Of a stretch of DNA of 64,000 nucleotides, positions 48,153 to 61,809 are shown in pieces; positions within the stretch are counted from its first letter, which is position 1; each line of letters opens with the position of its first letter. The stretch spans positions 13,516,001 through 13,580,000 of the forward strand of contig CM065309.1 in assembly GCA_033032175.1 (NCBI GenBank), in the 5' to 3' direction. Both the position numbers and the translations under genes were made by a program. A model generated the notes under the pieces. It ran no database searches and had not been told where the DNA came from. It saw only the letters and a list, made by a program, of their open reading frames with translations. This DNA is from Saturnia japonica. Taxonomy: Eukaryota > Arthropoda > Insecta > Lepidoptera > Saturniidae.

Positions 48153-50396
48153 AACAATTAGCCTCTCGGACATTAGTTGCGCGATCCGTCGGACTTGTAA
48201 TTGGAAAACTCCAGGACCTGATGGATTGCACAATTTTTGGTTAAAGTGGTTCCGACACTCACATCCTCTCTTGGCCACTCAGTTTCAAGATGCCCTTGAA
48301 CGTGGATCTCTACCAGTTCTCTTGACCACTGGAGTCACCTTTCTGCTCCATAAGACCGGTAGTACCATGGAAGCTAAAAATTATCGACCCATTACGTGCT
48401 TACCCACTATCTATAAGCTCCTTACATCCATTCTGGCATCAAAAATATCAGAGCACATTGATGCATACAATATTTTGGCCACCACTCAGAATGGATGCAG
48501 GACTGGATCTCATGGTACTAAGGAGCTTCTCCTCATAGACATGACCGTTAATCAACAGGTCCGCCGAAACAGAAGGAATCTTTTTGCCGCCTGGATTGAC
48601 TATAAGAAGGCATATGATTCGGTGCCACATTCATGGTTGAGACGGGTGCTAGAGTTGTATAAAGTTAATACAACTCTATGCGCCTTTCTTAGCTCATGCA
48701 TGGGGCAGTGGACCACAGTCCTTCGGCATCCAGGAGATGGGAGTTCTTCTGGATCGATGGACTTAATAAGGATAAAACGAGGGATTTTTCAGGGTGACAG
48801 TCTGAGTCCTTTATGGTTTTGCTTAGCATTGAATCCACTTAGTACTGTGCTAGAGGGTTCAGGGCTAGGCTATCGACTTCGTAGAGGGAGTAAAACCATT
48901 TCTCATCTACTGTACATGGATGACCTAAAACTATTTGCACAAAAGAAACCAGACTTGATGGAGTTGGTAAAATTGACTGAGAATTTCAGTAACTCCATTA
49001 GTATGGAGTTTGGTGTTGACAAATGCGCGGTTATTCATGTGGAACGGGGTAGGGTTGTAAACTCTAGTAGTTTACAAATTTCAGAATCAATTTCCCTCAG
49101 ATCTCTCTCCGAGGGCGAAACCTATAAATATTTTGGTATGTCGGAGTCATTGGGTATTGCTGACGGGGACGTTAAACAATCAGTGGTGGAACGTTTCTTT
49201 GGTCGCTTGAGAAAAGTACTTAATAGTCTTTTGTCAGGTGGTAACAAGGTTCGTGCCTTCAATGGTTGGGTTATGCCCTTGCTCATGTACTCCTTTGGCA
49301 TACTAAGGTGGACACAGACTGAGTTGAATGCCCTGGATGTGCGGGTCCGAAAGTTACTAACGACATATCGCATGCATCACCCGCGATCATCGGTGATGAG
49401 ATTGTACATCCCACGGAAATGTGGGGGCCGTGGCTTTCTAAATGTCAAAAACCTACACAACCGTGAGGTGTGCAATCTCAGGGAGCATTTTCTCCACATC
49501 GAGGATGTTATGCATCGCGATATCATAGCAGTTGACAAAGGGCTCACACCGCTTTCCTTAGGAAACGAGAACTGGCGTAAACCAATAGTAACAACACCCA
49601 AGACCGCAAGGATGTATGGAAGAGCAAAGAACTTCACGGACGGTTCTATCGCTCAATAAATGGGCCTGATGTAGACTTACTTGCGTCAGTAACCTGGCTA
49701 CGTTTTGGTGATCTCTTTGGAGAAACCGAAGGTTTTGTCTGTGCAATTATGGACGAAGTTATCAAGACGAATAACTACCGGAAATACATTATGAAGGATG
49801 GTACGATTGACATTTGTCGGGCATGCCACCACCCAGGAGAATCACTCAGGCATGTAGTTTCCGGTTGTTCTCATCTTGCTAACGGCGAATACTTGCACAG
49901 ACATAATCAAGTAGCTAGAATTATACACCAGCAACTTGCTCTTAAATACGGCCTTGTAAGTTTTGAGGTGCCTTATTATAAATACGCACCAACACCAGTT
50001 CTCGATAACGGTCATGTTGTGCTTTACTGGGATCGATCTATCATCACAGACAGGACTATTGTAGCCAATAAACCTGACATCGTGTTGTTGGATAGGTCCA
50101 TGCGTCGGGCAATTCTTGTTGATGTCACCATACCCCATGATGAGAACCTCGTGAAAGCTGAGAAAGATAAACTTTCAAAGTACCTGGACTTGGCTCACGA
50201 GATTACCGCCATGTGGGGTGTGGAATCAACAATAATTGTCCCGATAGTCGTATCAGTAAATGGTCTAATAGCGAAAAGTTTCGACCACCATCTTAGGAAG
50301 CTCTCGCTTGGCTGTTGGATCAAGGGTAAGATACAGAAGGCAGTTCTTCTGGACACGGCACGAATTGTGAGGAGGTTCCTCTCTTTGGAGCCCTAG
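48153..50396 (+). pseudogene. partial second Dong copy (5'-truncated by the duplication, frameshifted)
   Basis: It begins at the equivalent of codon 479 of the intact element. From there to about 49586 it matches the first copy, including YMDD. A one-base deletion near 49592 (CAATAGTAACAACACC against CAATAGTAATCAACACC) shifts the frame to a stop before 49660. A few more changes follow within about 50 bases (AACTTCACGG; CGCTCAATAAATG). The original frame is open again from 49749 to the stop at 50394-50396, with knuckle and endonuclease. Without the N-terminus and with a frameshift it cannot make the full protein. The open frame upstream of 48153 (from 48124) is only a chance fusion with flanking DNA. 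Confidence 0.9.
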
Positions 50397-52879
50397 CCAC
50401 CGGTAGCATGGGTCTTCACCTCGCTACTGGGGATCAACTGTTTTTTTGTATTTTTTATTTTAATATGTATTTTATATAGATATTATTGTAAAAATTTAAA
50501 AATATATGTAAAGAATTAAATAAGCGAAATAATAATAATAATGATAAACTACACGGGTGCGTTGGCGGCGCGGCGCCTTAGTGCGACGCGGTGTTTGTCG
50601 GATAACATTAACACAGGTGAAACCACGGGGCACAGCTACTGTCGGTATATAGAACAGACATTAATTTTGAATTTTTGAGGTTATGTCTATTAATGAGCTA
50701 AATCATGAAATGTGAATTTTCAAATGGCTAATTTGTTTATGATTAGATTGTTATGATCACAGTTTCAACTTAACCTAACCAATCGGGGTTGTAAACCTAG
50801 GTAGGAAACTGTAACCGTTTTTATGCACATTTTAGTGTCTTTACAATATACCAACAGTTTACAATCTCACTAAAATGTTTATAAATTAACGTCTCGTACA
50901 ATGATCCGGTTACATATACCTACATACACCATTAAAAGATATTGTAATGTTTATTTACAACTATTAATAACTGTATATGCATAAGTACATCAATATTTCA
51001 ATTCCTAGGATTTGTTAATTTACAGAAATATCCTGAGCAATTATCATTTTTTGATGTCAGTTGAACAATACCGAAAAAATGTGTTTATTAAAAATGTTTA
51101 TTATATGAGAACTCCTTGAAATTATTATTGTTACTTTATTAACCTTATTTGATTGACAAGGTTAACCTTCTCAATTCATCCGTTCTAACTAATTAATCAA
51201 TGTTTGTGGGAATAATGCATTAACGTTCAACAACTAGGTAGGTACCTACTATTTATTTTGGCAGTATTACTATATATATCAATTTAATTAAAGTGTAATT
51301 TTATTATAACTGACGAAATCGCTTATAAATTTTATATGTACCTACATAATCAACCAGTTTCTGAGTAAACCGACAAAGATTCCTAGTGATTTTACGGATT
51401 GACGCAGTTTATGCGAATATGGTCACAGAGGAAACGTGAAATATTTTGTGTTACTAATAAAAATATTGCAACATGTTTACACAGCCATATCTAACTTTCA
51501 TTTAAGCTGGATTATAAAAAAATCACTTTATGAGACCAACGTTTGTTCCGCTAATTAATGATTTTTGTTTCGAATTAATATGTTTTCTGTAGGAGAGATT
51601 TTTTTTGTTTCAGTCAAGAGTCTTCAAGTTGCAGCCAGTAATATTTCATATTATGAAGATATGTATGATTCGCTGCACCCACTTTTCTAAGTTGCTACCG
51701 GCTGTGTTGTATGGTTGATGAAATTTATTAAAGATATTGATTTTCCTGACAAATGTATCCATATCTATTCTCCCCTTTATCGAAGTTCACCGTACCTATA
51801 ATGTCACGTTTTCATAGTATCATATTAAAGTAAATTGCTAGAATATAAATCTTTGTTTTTTTTTTTTCATTAATTTTTGTCATTTACCATTATTGGACCT
51901 TATCAGTCAGACCAATACCGGACGTAGACCTCTCCTAGATCGCGACTCTTATCGATCTTGTGCCTTGCGTTTTAACTACTTCCAGCTATTTTAGACCTAC
52001 CTATTTTCTGTCTACCCGCGGCACCTCCCACAGTATGTTTGTGAGTGTCTGGTTTGGAAAGAGAATTCTTCTCTAAACGATATCAGTAGCTTTAGTTCTT
52101 TGGGGAAATATTACGTTTTCTACTTTTATCGTACAGTCTAACCTAAAGTAATAGCTATTAGGTAAGCTAATATTTCGTAGCTTATTCCATCACGTGATTG
52201 TTATGTGAACGACCTTTAACTTATAGACCATTCTTATTATCATTTAGGGTTTGGAAGTACGACTGTTACGATGTACTGATAGAAGATTTAGATACCTATT
52301 CAGGCTTTATGGTATGGAAATTTGTGGGTTTTAAATTTTATTAAAATTATCTGATTTCAATATACTTTTTTGTATTATGAAGTAGAAAACATATACAGAC
52401 CACCTGATGCTAAGAAGTCACAGTTTCCTTTTAATATAAAATAAAATCAGCCATATATTAACACAAATTTTGTTGTTAAAATCTTAAAGTTTTTATAATC
52501 GGCATTTACTACATGTCGCATGTATAGGGTTGCCATGTTGCCTTTTTCCCGATATATTGAGACTTTTACCGTTATTACGCCCTCTATCCTGACTCCCGAT
52601 AAAGCACTACGTCTCGATAGTTTCCACGTGGACTACTACTACTACTTGGACGCGCTGTGGAAGGAGTAAATGTCGTGGATATTTTAAGTAACGGTTGCTT
52701 TTAACAAAAAAAAATTGCGGGAATAAGTTAGCACTGAGTGAGCTAAGAGTGGAAGGCCCAAAATTGTGTAGTACAGATGCTCTTTAATTTTTAAGTTAAA
52801 CATATAAACTTTATAGCAAATTCCATAAGCTCGAATTTTCGGATATTAGGTTGGGTAACTGGCCACAATGTCACTGTGG
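48153..52879. repeat. tandem duplication 1, unit 2 (4727 bp)
   Basis: The second unit of the 4.72-kb duplication. It is almost identical to unit 1 over the Dong part, with more substitutions and small indels in the flank, increasing toward the distal end (compare 47340-48150 with 52070-52879). Confidence 0.9.
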
Positions 52880-54239
52880 AAATATTAATTTAATTAATAT
52901 CGGACCAGTGAACTGATGAAAGAATTCGCCTGCTACCGAAAACTGTGAAGAATATTGAGTGCTATTGATTTGCCAAAATATGAAGTGAACATGAATTGCA
53001 CAGAGTTTTATAATCATGTTATTGAGTAGAAAGAAGTACCTAAAAAAGTAAATTCATCAGCAAAATAGGATCAAGTTTCGTCATACATTTGAATTTAACA
53101 ATAATAAAACTTCCTTTTTTTTCTCGCTTTGCGTCCCGGCAAGAGCCTAGTTATTTATAGCAACCTTACGCATGTAACTTGCGTGACACTGCGCAGGCGT
53201 GGCGTGGCGCATCGTTAATTCGTTACACCGTATCGTATATTTTTGTTATAAAACTAATACCGAGATTTATAAAATTGCTATACCAACAAAAATGGTGACC
53301 TCAATTGAGTTACGTATTATTTATTACTCAAGTGTTTAAAATGAACGCGTTACCGATGTGGTTATCTATTTCATATTTGGCATTTTGATAGATACCATCA
53401 ATTCACCTATTGACCTGAAATAAAAATGAAACTAAGATGGTCGAATACTTCATGGTCTCAGTCGTTTTTCGATAATTGAGTTCTGTCAATTATATGAATC
53501 TTCCTCAAATAATTTACGAAAGTGTTAGGCAATTAAAAAGAGTTGATAACGAAAATATTATTTGTCTAGTGTTATATATATAGTTTATGTACCTATTCGA
53601 TCTCTGAACGAATATTCGTTTTTCACATCACAAAATGTGGCATAAAAACCAAACTATATCACATAAAATACCGCTAAAATTACATATCTATTATATGTAA
53701 TATATTTCATGGATACAATGTTTATTCGAGAGATTTTATCCCTATCATACACTCTATCGGTTGGTACAATAACATCATGCATGTTTTTTTTCACTTCTAG
53801 TCGGTTCGATGCCCGGTATAGGTAAAGGTTTTTTAGAAAATCTGTGAATGCAGTCATTAATTCAAAAAATAAAACAATGTTTCCTGTGAGGAAAATTTGC
53901 TATCTTCAATATTTGATATACTTTTCCTCCATGCCCCGTTCCTTTTTTCCAGCCTGTATATGAAAATGCTATGACCTACGTATGATTGGGTGTTATGTCA
54001 AATTAAGGTAACGTGCTCACTAGGTAACGATCAAAGAAACTTTTTCATATACTGACTAATAAATGTTGATCTATGTTGTACCCAATGTGATGCATTGTAT
54101 TTACATTAGTGAAAATGCAATGGCTTCAAGCCAGCGTTTCGAAGTTCAGGAAGTATTTAGTAAGAGTTCACTAAGCACAGGTAAATTGTAGGTGAAAGTT
54201 GAGTACTAGTACTGCTCGGTTATTCAACCAACCATCCAT

Positions 54240-54480
54240 ACTAATACCTATTATAAATGCGAAAGTAACTCTGTCTGTCTGTTACGTTTTCACGCCTAAA
54301 CCGCTATACCAGTTTTGATGAATTTTGTTATAGAGATAGATTGGTCCTTGGGAAAGGACATAGGGTACTTCTTGTAGCGAAATTAAAACTTTAAGGGTAT
54401 AAAATAGGGGATGAAAGTTTCTATAAACAAAATATGGGAACACGAAATGCGCATACGCGATAATGGTGAAATGACATCGG
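54240..54480 (+). mobile_element. Helitron-like dispersed repeat, third family (duplicate at 59280-59520)
   Basis: CATACTAATACCTATTATAA, ATGCGAAAGTAACTCTGTCT, CACGCCTAAACCGCTATACC and GGTCCTTGGGAAAGGACATA form the 5' half of a very common lepidopteran repeat (Lep1-type non-autonomous Helitron by recollection). No 3' terminus can be set. Confidence 0.5.
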
Positions 54481-55468
54481 CTGCCATACCAACCAGTTTG
54501 TTGATTAATTTATATTATTATACTTATTAAGAAATGTATTGTATTTCTAATAATTACCTATTAAACGATAATCCAGTATTCTTTTTAAGATTGGCTGAAG
54601 TGTATATAAACTGTTTCACTACGCAGTACGGCATAATTACGGTTTTATTTTATGATAGGATTATGACGTGCGTTGTCAATTGCGACTCGCGGGAGTTTAT
54701 ATATTCTAAGCGACGCGATATACCTATTGTAAATTATCTGACTTATACAGTTTTGCTACAAGTGAATTATTTCATTGTGTTATTCCACATGTGGTGAAAA
54801 TAAAACTTGGGTGAAAGTTTGTATGAAGAACCATTAATATTTATGCTTTTGGTAAGGAAGGAATAAAAGGGGTTTCACGTTTTTCAAAAAACCTTCCCGT
54901 TGGCCGGTACAATAAGGTATGATTTTAATTATTTTTGAAGTTTTATTGGAACGGTTAATTTATTGGATTCATATTGTGAGCAATACCATACAAACAGTAA
55001 TAATCCCATCTATGAATTTCTTTTCATTTGTCGTGTTCCGAAATCAACCAGTGCATATGCAGTAATGTAGCGGGGTGGTAGGGATTGCGACCACAATACA
55101 CATAGTGATGAACCCTTCTACGATTTTTTTTTGGTATTATATAAATACATATAGCTATCTGTATTAATAAATCTGTAGTCCTGTCTGTACTTTCAATATT
55201 TTTCCATAATTTTCCGATACGCATATATAAGAACGATACTGATCACGAATATGCCATTAATTTTTTTTGTCCGTCAGTCTGTATGTTTGTATGTCCGGAT
55301 TTAACTTAAAAACGGCTTGACTGATTCTTATGAAATATCGTATACGTGATCCTTATATCATCGGTCAGTTGATAGGGTTTATGAAATTTAAACATTACTA
55401 TTAGATAATCTAAACAAAAAATTCAAAAAAAAATATTTTCGTTAATTAAATTAAGTACGCGGGAAGTA

Positions 55469-56772
55469 CAAGTGTGTCCAGAAAGGGTATCGGGTATTTG
55501 TAAGTTCAATGAAACAACAATTATTTGTATGCAATAAAAAAGTTTATTGTTTATTATTAGCATATGAATTGGGGAATTATTTGGAAAAGATGATGTTATC
55601 CAAATGATGACCGTTACGTTGCTGGCACTCTTCTAAACGGAAACGAAGATTGGCGATAACACGTTGACACATAGCTATCGATATTGCTGCCATTTCTGAC
55701 CTGATGTTTTGCTTTAACTGGGTTAGATTCGTCGGATTGTTTTGATAAACCTTACTTTTAAGGTATCCCCATGCAAAATAGTCAAGCGGGCTAAGGTCGG
55801 GGCTTCTGGGAGGCCAGTTGATGTTACCCCTTCGCGAAATGACTTTATTAGGGAATAATTCGTTAACAACTTCCATTGAGTCATTTGAGGTATGGCAAGT
55901 GGCCCCATCTTGCTGGAACCACGTTCTTGAGTTGAAACCTGCAAACTCCTGCAACTCTGGGACCAAAAAATTTCGCAACATATCGCAATAACGGTTACTA
56001 TTCACATTAATTGCTCGGCCTCGTTGATCTTCATGAAAATAAGGACCAATTATGCCTTTAGCAGACATAGCGGCCCAAACAACGACCTTTGGGCTATGCA
56101 GGGGTCGTTCATGCTTTCGTCTCGGATTTTTCACTGCCCAGTACCGACAATTCTGCTTATTAACATGACCATTCAGGTGAAAATTTGCTTCGTCACTGAA
56201 CAGTATGTTGTTAAAGTTGTTAAATCGCTGCAGCATTTCGTTCGCAAAATTCAGTCGATTAGCATAGTCCGTATCCTTCAATTCTTGAACCAATTGAATT
56301 TTATAGGCTTTTAGATGTAAGTCTTTCTTTAAAATCGAATGTAAAGACGATTTTTTGATGTTCAACGCTTGGCTTCGCTTTCGGATGGATAAAGACGGAT
56401 TTTGACGAACCGACGCCTCAACTTCTTCAATTTTTTCTTCATCGCGAACTGAACGAGGACGACCAGAGTTTTGAATTTTAACTGTCGCACCTGTATTCTC
56501 GAACATCCTGATCCATTTCCTAATGCTATCGTCACTTGGCGCGTGGCGTGTACGATATTCCGCACGATAGAGACGTTGAGCAGTCACTATTGAATCACCA
56601 TTACGATAATACGCTCGTACGCAAAATGCGCGATGCGTCCCCGAGTACTGTTCAATCGTGACTAAAACTCCACAAAATGGCGGACGCCACGAACCCCTCC
56701 CTGCACCCTTTAGACGCCCCGTTTCGAATATGGCGCGAAAACAAATACCCGATACCCTTTCTGGACACCTTG
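55469..56772 (-). mobile_element. IS630/Tc1/mariner (DD41D-type) transposon, copy 1
   Basis: It is flanked by TA on both sides. The right end, read inward, is CAAGGTGTCCAGAAAGGGTA and continues to 32 bp. The left end is the same except for an altered CAAGTGTGTCC. The transposase is on the minus strand. The element sits inside Helitron H1. Confidence 0.85.
55577..56656 (-). pseudogene. mariner-type DD41D transposase, start codon lost, otherwise open
   Basis: The frame is open for about 359 codons from the position matching the start of copy 2 (56656), but that codon is ATT instead of ATG. No other ATG precedes the DNA-binding domain. The N-terminus EQYSGTHRAFCVRAYYRNGD and GRPRSVRDEE form the paired helix-turn-helix part found in many arthropod genes of this type. 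The catalytic core has FSDEANFHLNG (first Asp), FQQDGATCH (second) and SPDLSPLDYFAWGYLK (third). I count 41 residues between the last two Asp, using the D of PLDYF, which fits the DD41D (rosa/VISITOR-like) group. All three Asp are kept. Use of an alternative start cannot be excluded. Confidence 0.8.
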
Positions 56773-59700
56773 TATAAGTCTTTTCATGAATGATAAGTAA
56801 TGAGAATTTTTAATAACAATATTGGGAACCGAATTTACAAAAAAATAAAATTTCATTAATTCTTAACTGATTTTGATGAAATTTTATACACAGGAAGTCT
56901 TTACATAATTAATGAGCTATAAGAATTGTCAATGTTACCTCTAGAATAAAAAAAAAGTAATTCAAAGAGTTTAATTTTCATAAATTCTCAACCGATTCTG
57001 ATCAAATTTTGTAGACGGGAAACATACATCATACCTACTATATTTGAGAGGCTATAAGAATTAATAATGCATTAGAAATTGTACATTACAATAATAGTTT
57101 TCAACTGATTTTGATTAAACGATATCAGTAGCTTTAGTTCTTTGGGGAAATATTACGTTTTCTACTTTTATCGTACAGTCTAACCTAAAGTAATAGCTAT
57201 TAGGTAAGCTAATATTTCGTAGCTTATTCCATCACGTGATTGTTATGTGAACGACCTTTAACTTATAGACCATTCTTATTATCATTTAGGGTTTGGAAGT
57301 ACGACTGTTACGATGTACTGATAGAAGATTTAGATACCTATTCAGGCTTTATGGTATGGAAATTTGTGGGTTTTAAATTTTATTAAAATTATCTGATTTC
57401 AATATACTTTTTTGTATTATGAAGTAGAAAACATATACAGACCACCTGATGCTAAGAAGTCACAGTTTCCTTTTAATATAAAATAAAATCAGCCATATAT
57501 TAACACAAATTTTGTTGTTAAAATCTTAAAGTTTTTATAATCGGCATTTACTACATGTCGCATGTATAGGGTTGCCATGTTGCCTTTTTCCCGATATATT
57601 GAGACTTTTACCGTTATTACGCCCTCTATCCTGACTCCCGATAAAGCACTACGTCTCGATAGTTTCCACGTGGACTACTACTACTACTTGGACGCGCTGT
57701 GGAAGGAGTAAATGTCGTGGATATTTTAAGTAACGGTTGCTTTTAACAAAAAAAAATTGCGGGAATAAGTTAGCACTGAGTGAGCTAAGAGTGGAAGGCC
57801 CAAAATTGTGTAGTACAGATGCTCTTTAATTTTTAAGTTAAACATATAAACTTTATAGCAAATTCCATAAGCTCGAATTTTCGGATATTAGGTTGGGTAA
57901 CTGGCCACAATGTCACTGTGGAAATATTAATTTAATTAATATCGGACCAGTGAACTGATGAAAGAATTCGCCTGCTACCGAAAACTGTGAAGAATATTGA
58001 GTGCTATTGATTTGCCAAAATATGAAGTGAACATGAATTGCACAGAGTTTTATAATCATGTTATTGAGTAGAAAGAAGTACCTAAAAAAGTAAATTCATC
58101 AGCAAAATAGGATCAAGTTTCGTCATACATTTGAATTTAACAATAATAAAACTTCCTTTTTTTTCTCGCTTTGCGTCCCGGCAAGAGCCTAGTTATTTAT
58201 AGCAACCTTACGCATGTAACTTGCGTGACACTGCGCAGGCGTGGCGTGGCGCATCGTTAATTCGTTACACCGTATCGTATATTTTTGTTATAAAACTAAT
58301 ACCGAGATTTATAAAATTGCTATACCAACAAAAATGGTGACCTCAATTGAGTTACGTATTATTTATTACTCAAGTGTTTAAAATGAACGCGTTACCGATG
58401 TGGTTATCTATTTCATATTTGGCATTTTGATAGATACCATCAATTCACCTATTGACCTGAAATAAAAATGAAACTAAGATGGTCGAATACTTCATGGTCT
58501 CAGTCGTTTTTCGATAATTGAGTTCTGTCAATTATATGAATCTTCCTCAAATAATTTACGAAAGTGTTAGGCAATTAAAAAGAGTTGATAACGAAAATAT
58601 TATTTGTCTAGTGTTATATATATAGTTTATGTACCTATTCGATCTCTGAACGAATATTCGTTTTTCACATCACAAAATGTGGCATAAAAACCAAACTATA
58701 TCACATAAAATACCGCTAAAATTACATATCTATTATATGTAATATATTTCATGGATACAATGTTTATTCGAGAGATTTTATCCCTATCATACACTCTATC
58801 GGTTGGTACAATAACATCATGCATGTTTTTTTTCACTTCTAGTCGGTTCGATGCCCGGTATAGGTAAAGGTTTTTTAGAAAATCTGTGAATGCAGTCATT
58901 AATTCAAAAAATAAAACAATGTTTCCTGTGAGGAAAATTTGCTATCTTCAATATTTGATATACTTTTCCTCCATGCCCCGTTCCTTTTTTCCAGCCTGTA
59001 TATGAAAATGCTATGACCTACGTATGATTGGGTGTTATGTCAAATTAAGGTAACGTGCTCACTAGGTAACGATCAAAGAAACTTTTTCATATACTGACTA
59101 ATAAATGTTGATCTATGTTGTACCCAATGTGATGCATTGTATTTACATTAGTGAAAATGCAATGGCTTCAAGCCAGCGTTTCGAAGTTCAGGAAGTATTT
59201 AGTAAGAGTTCACTAAGCACAGGTAAATTGTAGGTGAAAGTTGAGTACTAGTACTGCTCGGTTATTCAACCAACCATCCATACTAATACCTATTATAAAT
59301 GCGAAAGTAACTCTGTCTGTCTGTTACGTTTTCACGCCTAAACCGCTATACCAGTTTTGATGAATTTTGTTATAGAGATAGATTGGTCCTTGGGAAAGGA
59401 CATAGGGTACTTCTTGTAGCGAAATTAAAACTTTAAGGGTATAAAATAGGGGATGAAAGTTTCTATAAACAAAATATGGGAACACGAAATGCGCATACGC
59501 GATAATGGTGAAATGACATCGGCTGCCATACCAACCAGTTTGTTGATTAATTTATATTATTATACTTATTAAGAAATGTATTGTATTTCTAATAATTACC
59601 TATTAAACGATAATCCAGTATTCTTTTTACGATTGGCTGAAGTGTATATAAACTGTTTCACTACGCAGTACGGCATAATTACGGTTTTATTTTATGATAG

Positions 59701-60507
59701 GATTATGACGTGCGTTGTCAATTGCGACTCGCGGGAGTTTATATATTCTAAGCGACGCGATATACCTATTGTAAATTATCTGACTTATACAGTTTTGCTA
59801 CAAGTGAATTATTTCATTGTGTTATTCCACATGTGGTGAAAATAAAACTTGGGTGAAAGTTTGTATGAAGAACCATTAATATTTATGCTTTTGGTAAGGA
59901 AGGAATAAAAGGGGTTTCACGTTTTTCAAAAAACCTTCCCGTTGGCCGGTACAATAAGGTATGATTTTAATTATTTTTGAAGTTTTATTGGAACGGTTAA
60001 TTTATTGGATTCATATTGGCAATACCATACAAACAGTAATAATCCCATCTATGAATTTCTTTTCATTTGTCGTGTTCCGAAATCAACCAGTGCATATGCA
60101 GTAATGTAGCGGGGTGGTAGGGATTGCGACCACAATACACATAGTGATGAACCCTTCTACGATTTTTTTTTGGTATTATATAAATACATATAGCTATCTG
60201 TATTAATAAATCTGTAGTCCTGTCTGTACTTTCAATATTTTTCCATAATTTTCCGATACGCATATATAAGAACGATACTGATCACGAATATGCCATTAAT
60301 TTTTTTTGTCCGTCAGTCTGTATGTTTGTATGTCCGGATTTAACTTAAAAACGGCTTGACTGATTCTTATGAAATATCGTATACGTGATCCTTATATCAT
60401 CGGTCAGTTGATAGGGTTTATGAAATTTAAACATTACTATTAGATAATCTAAACAAAAAATTCAAAAAAAAATATTTTCGTTAATTAAATTAAGTACGCG
60501 GGAAGTA

Positions 60508-61809
60508 CAAGGTGTCCAGAAAGGGTATCGGGTATTTGTAAGTTCAATGAAACAACAATTATTTGTATGCAATAAAAAAGTTTATTGTTTATTATTAGCA
60601 TATGAATTGGGGAATTATTTGGAAAAGATGATGTTATCCAAATGATGACCGTTACGTTGCTGGCACTCTTCTAAACGGAAACGAAGATTGGCGATAACAC
60701 GTTGACACATAGCTATCGATATTGCTGCCATTTCTGACCTGATGTTTTGCTTTAACTGGGTTAGATTCGTCGGATTGTTTTGATAAACCTTACTTTTAAG
60801 GTATCCCCATGCAAAATAGTCAAGCGGGCTAAGGTCGGGGCTTCTGGGAGGCCAGTTGATGTTACCCCTTCGCGAAATGACTTTATTAGGGAATAATTCG
60901 TTAACAACTTTCATTGAGTCATTTGAGGTATGGCAAGTGGCCCTATCTTGCTGGAACCACGTTCTTGAGTTGAAACCTGCAAACTCCTGCAATCTGGGAC
61001 CAAAAAATTTCGCAACATATCGCAATAACGGTCACTATTCACATTAATTGCTCGGCCTCGTTGATCTTCATGAAAATAAGGACCAATTATGCCTTTAGCA
61101 GACATAGCGGCCCAAACAACGACCTTTGGGCTATGCAGGGGTCGTTCATGCTTTCGTCTCGGATTCTCCACTGCCCAGTACCGACAATTCTGCTTATTAA
61201 CATGACCATTCAGGTGAAAATTTGCTTCGTCACTGAACAGTATGTTGTTAAAGTTGTTAAATCGCTGCAGCATTTCGTTCGCAAAATTCAGTCGATTAGC
61301 ATAGTCCGTATCCTTCAATTCTTGAACCAATTGAATTTTATAGGCTTTTAGATGTAAGTCTTTCTTTAAAATCGAATGTAAAGACGATTTTTTGATGTTC
61401 AACGCTTGGCTTCGCTATCGGATGGATAAAGACGGATTTTGACGAACCGACGCCTCAACTTCTTCAATTGTTTCTTCATCGCGAACTGAACGAGGACGAC
61501 CAGAGTTTTGAATTTTAACTGTCGCACCTGTATTCTCGAACATCCTGATCCATTTCCTAATGCTATCGTCACTTGGCGCGTGGCGTGTACGATATTCCGC
61601 ACGATAGAGACGTTGAGCAGTCACTATTGAATCACCATTACGATAATACGCTCGTACGCAAAATGCGCGATGCGTCCCCGAGTACTGTTCCATCGTGACT
61701 AAAACTCCACAAAATGGCGGACGCCACGAACCCCTCCCCGCACCCTTTAGACGCCCCGTTTCGAATATGGCGCGAAAACAAATACCCGATACCCTTTCTG
61801 GACACCTTG
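60508..61809 (-). mobile_element. IS630/Tc1/mariner (DD41D-type) transposon, copy 2, perfect 32-bp ends
   Basis: CAAGGTGTCCAGAAAGGGTA at 60508 starts a 32-bp terminal repeat that is matched exactly by the complement ending at 61809. TA flanks both ends (60506-60507 and 61810-61811). The element is 1302 bp. Confidence 0.9.
60615..61693 (-). pseudogene. mariner-type DD41D transposase, copy 2, with a stop and a frameshift
   Basis: Here the start ATG (61693, MEQYSG) is present. A Lys codon in SIRKRSQ is TAG at about 61415, and one base is missing near 60992 (GCAATCTGG against GCAACTCTGG in copy 1), which breaks the frame between the first and second catalytic Asp. The rest follows copy 1, with the QQDRATC variant next to the second Asp. 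The two tandem copies thus carry different lesions. Confidence 0.85.

Larger units (their letters stand above)
52074..57115. repeat. tandem duplication 2, unit 1 (5042 bp)
   Basis: The unit starts at TAAACGATATCAGTAGC, inside unit 2 of the first duplication, and ends within a Helitron at TTGATTAAA. The next unit starts directly at 57116. The two parental sequences share TAAA at the breakpoint. Confidence 0.92.
55158..57115 (+). mobile_element. Helitron H1, 3' end cut by the duplication junction, host of a mariner
   Basis: It begins TCTGTATTAATAAATCTGTA after an A. The body has GTCCGGATTTAACTTAAAAA and GACTGATTCTTATGAAATAT, is interrupted by a mariner at 55469-56772, and resumes with the H1 units. 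It stops at 57115, where the next duplication unit begins, so the terminal hairpin and CTAG are absent. Confidence 0.75.

Noticed and set aside
54534..54797. 87-codon frame, repeated identically at 59576-59839
   Set aside because: Repetition is due to the tandem duplication, not to selection; no motif is recognisable.
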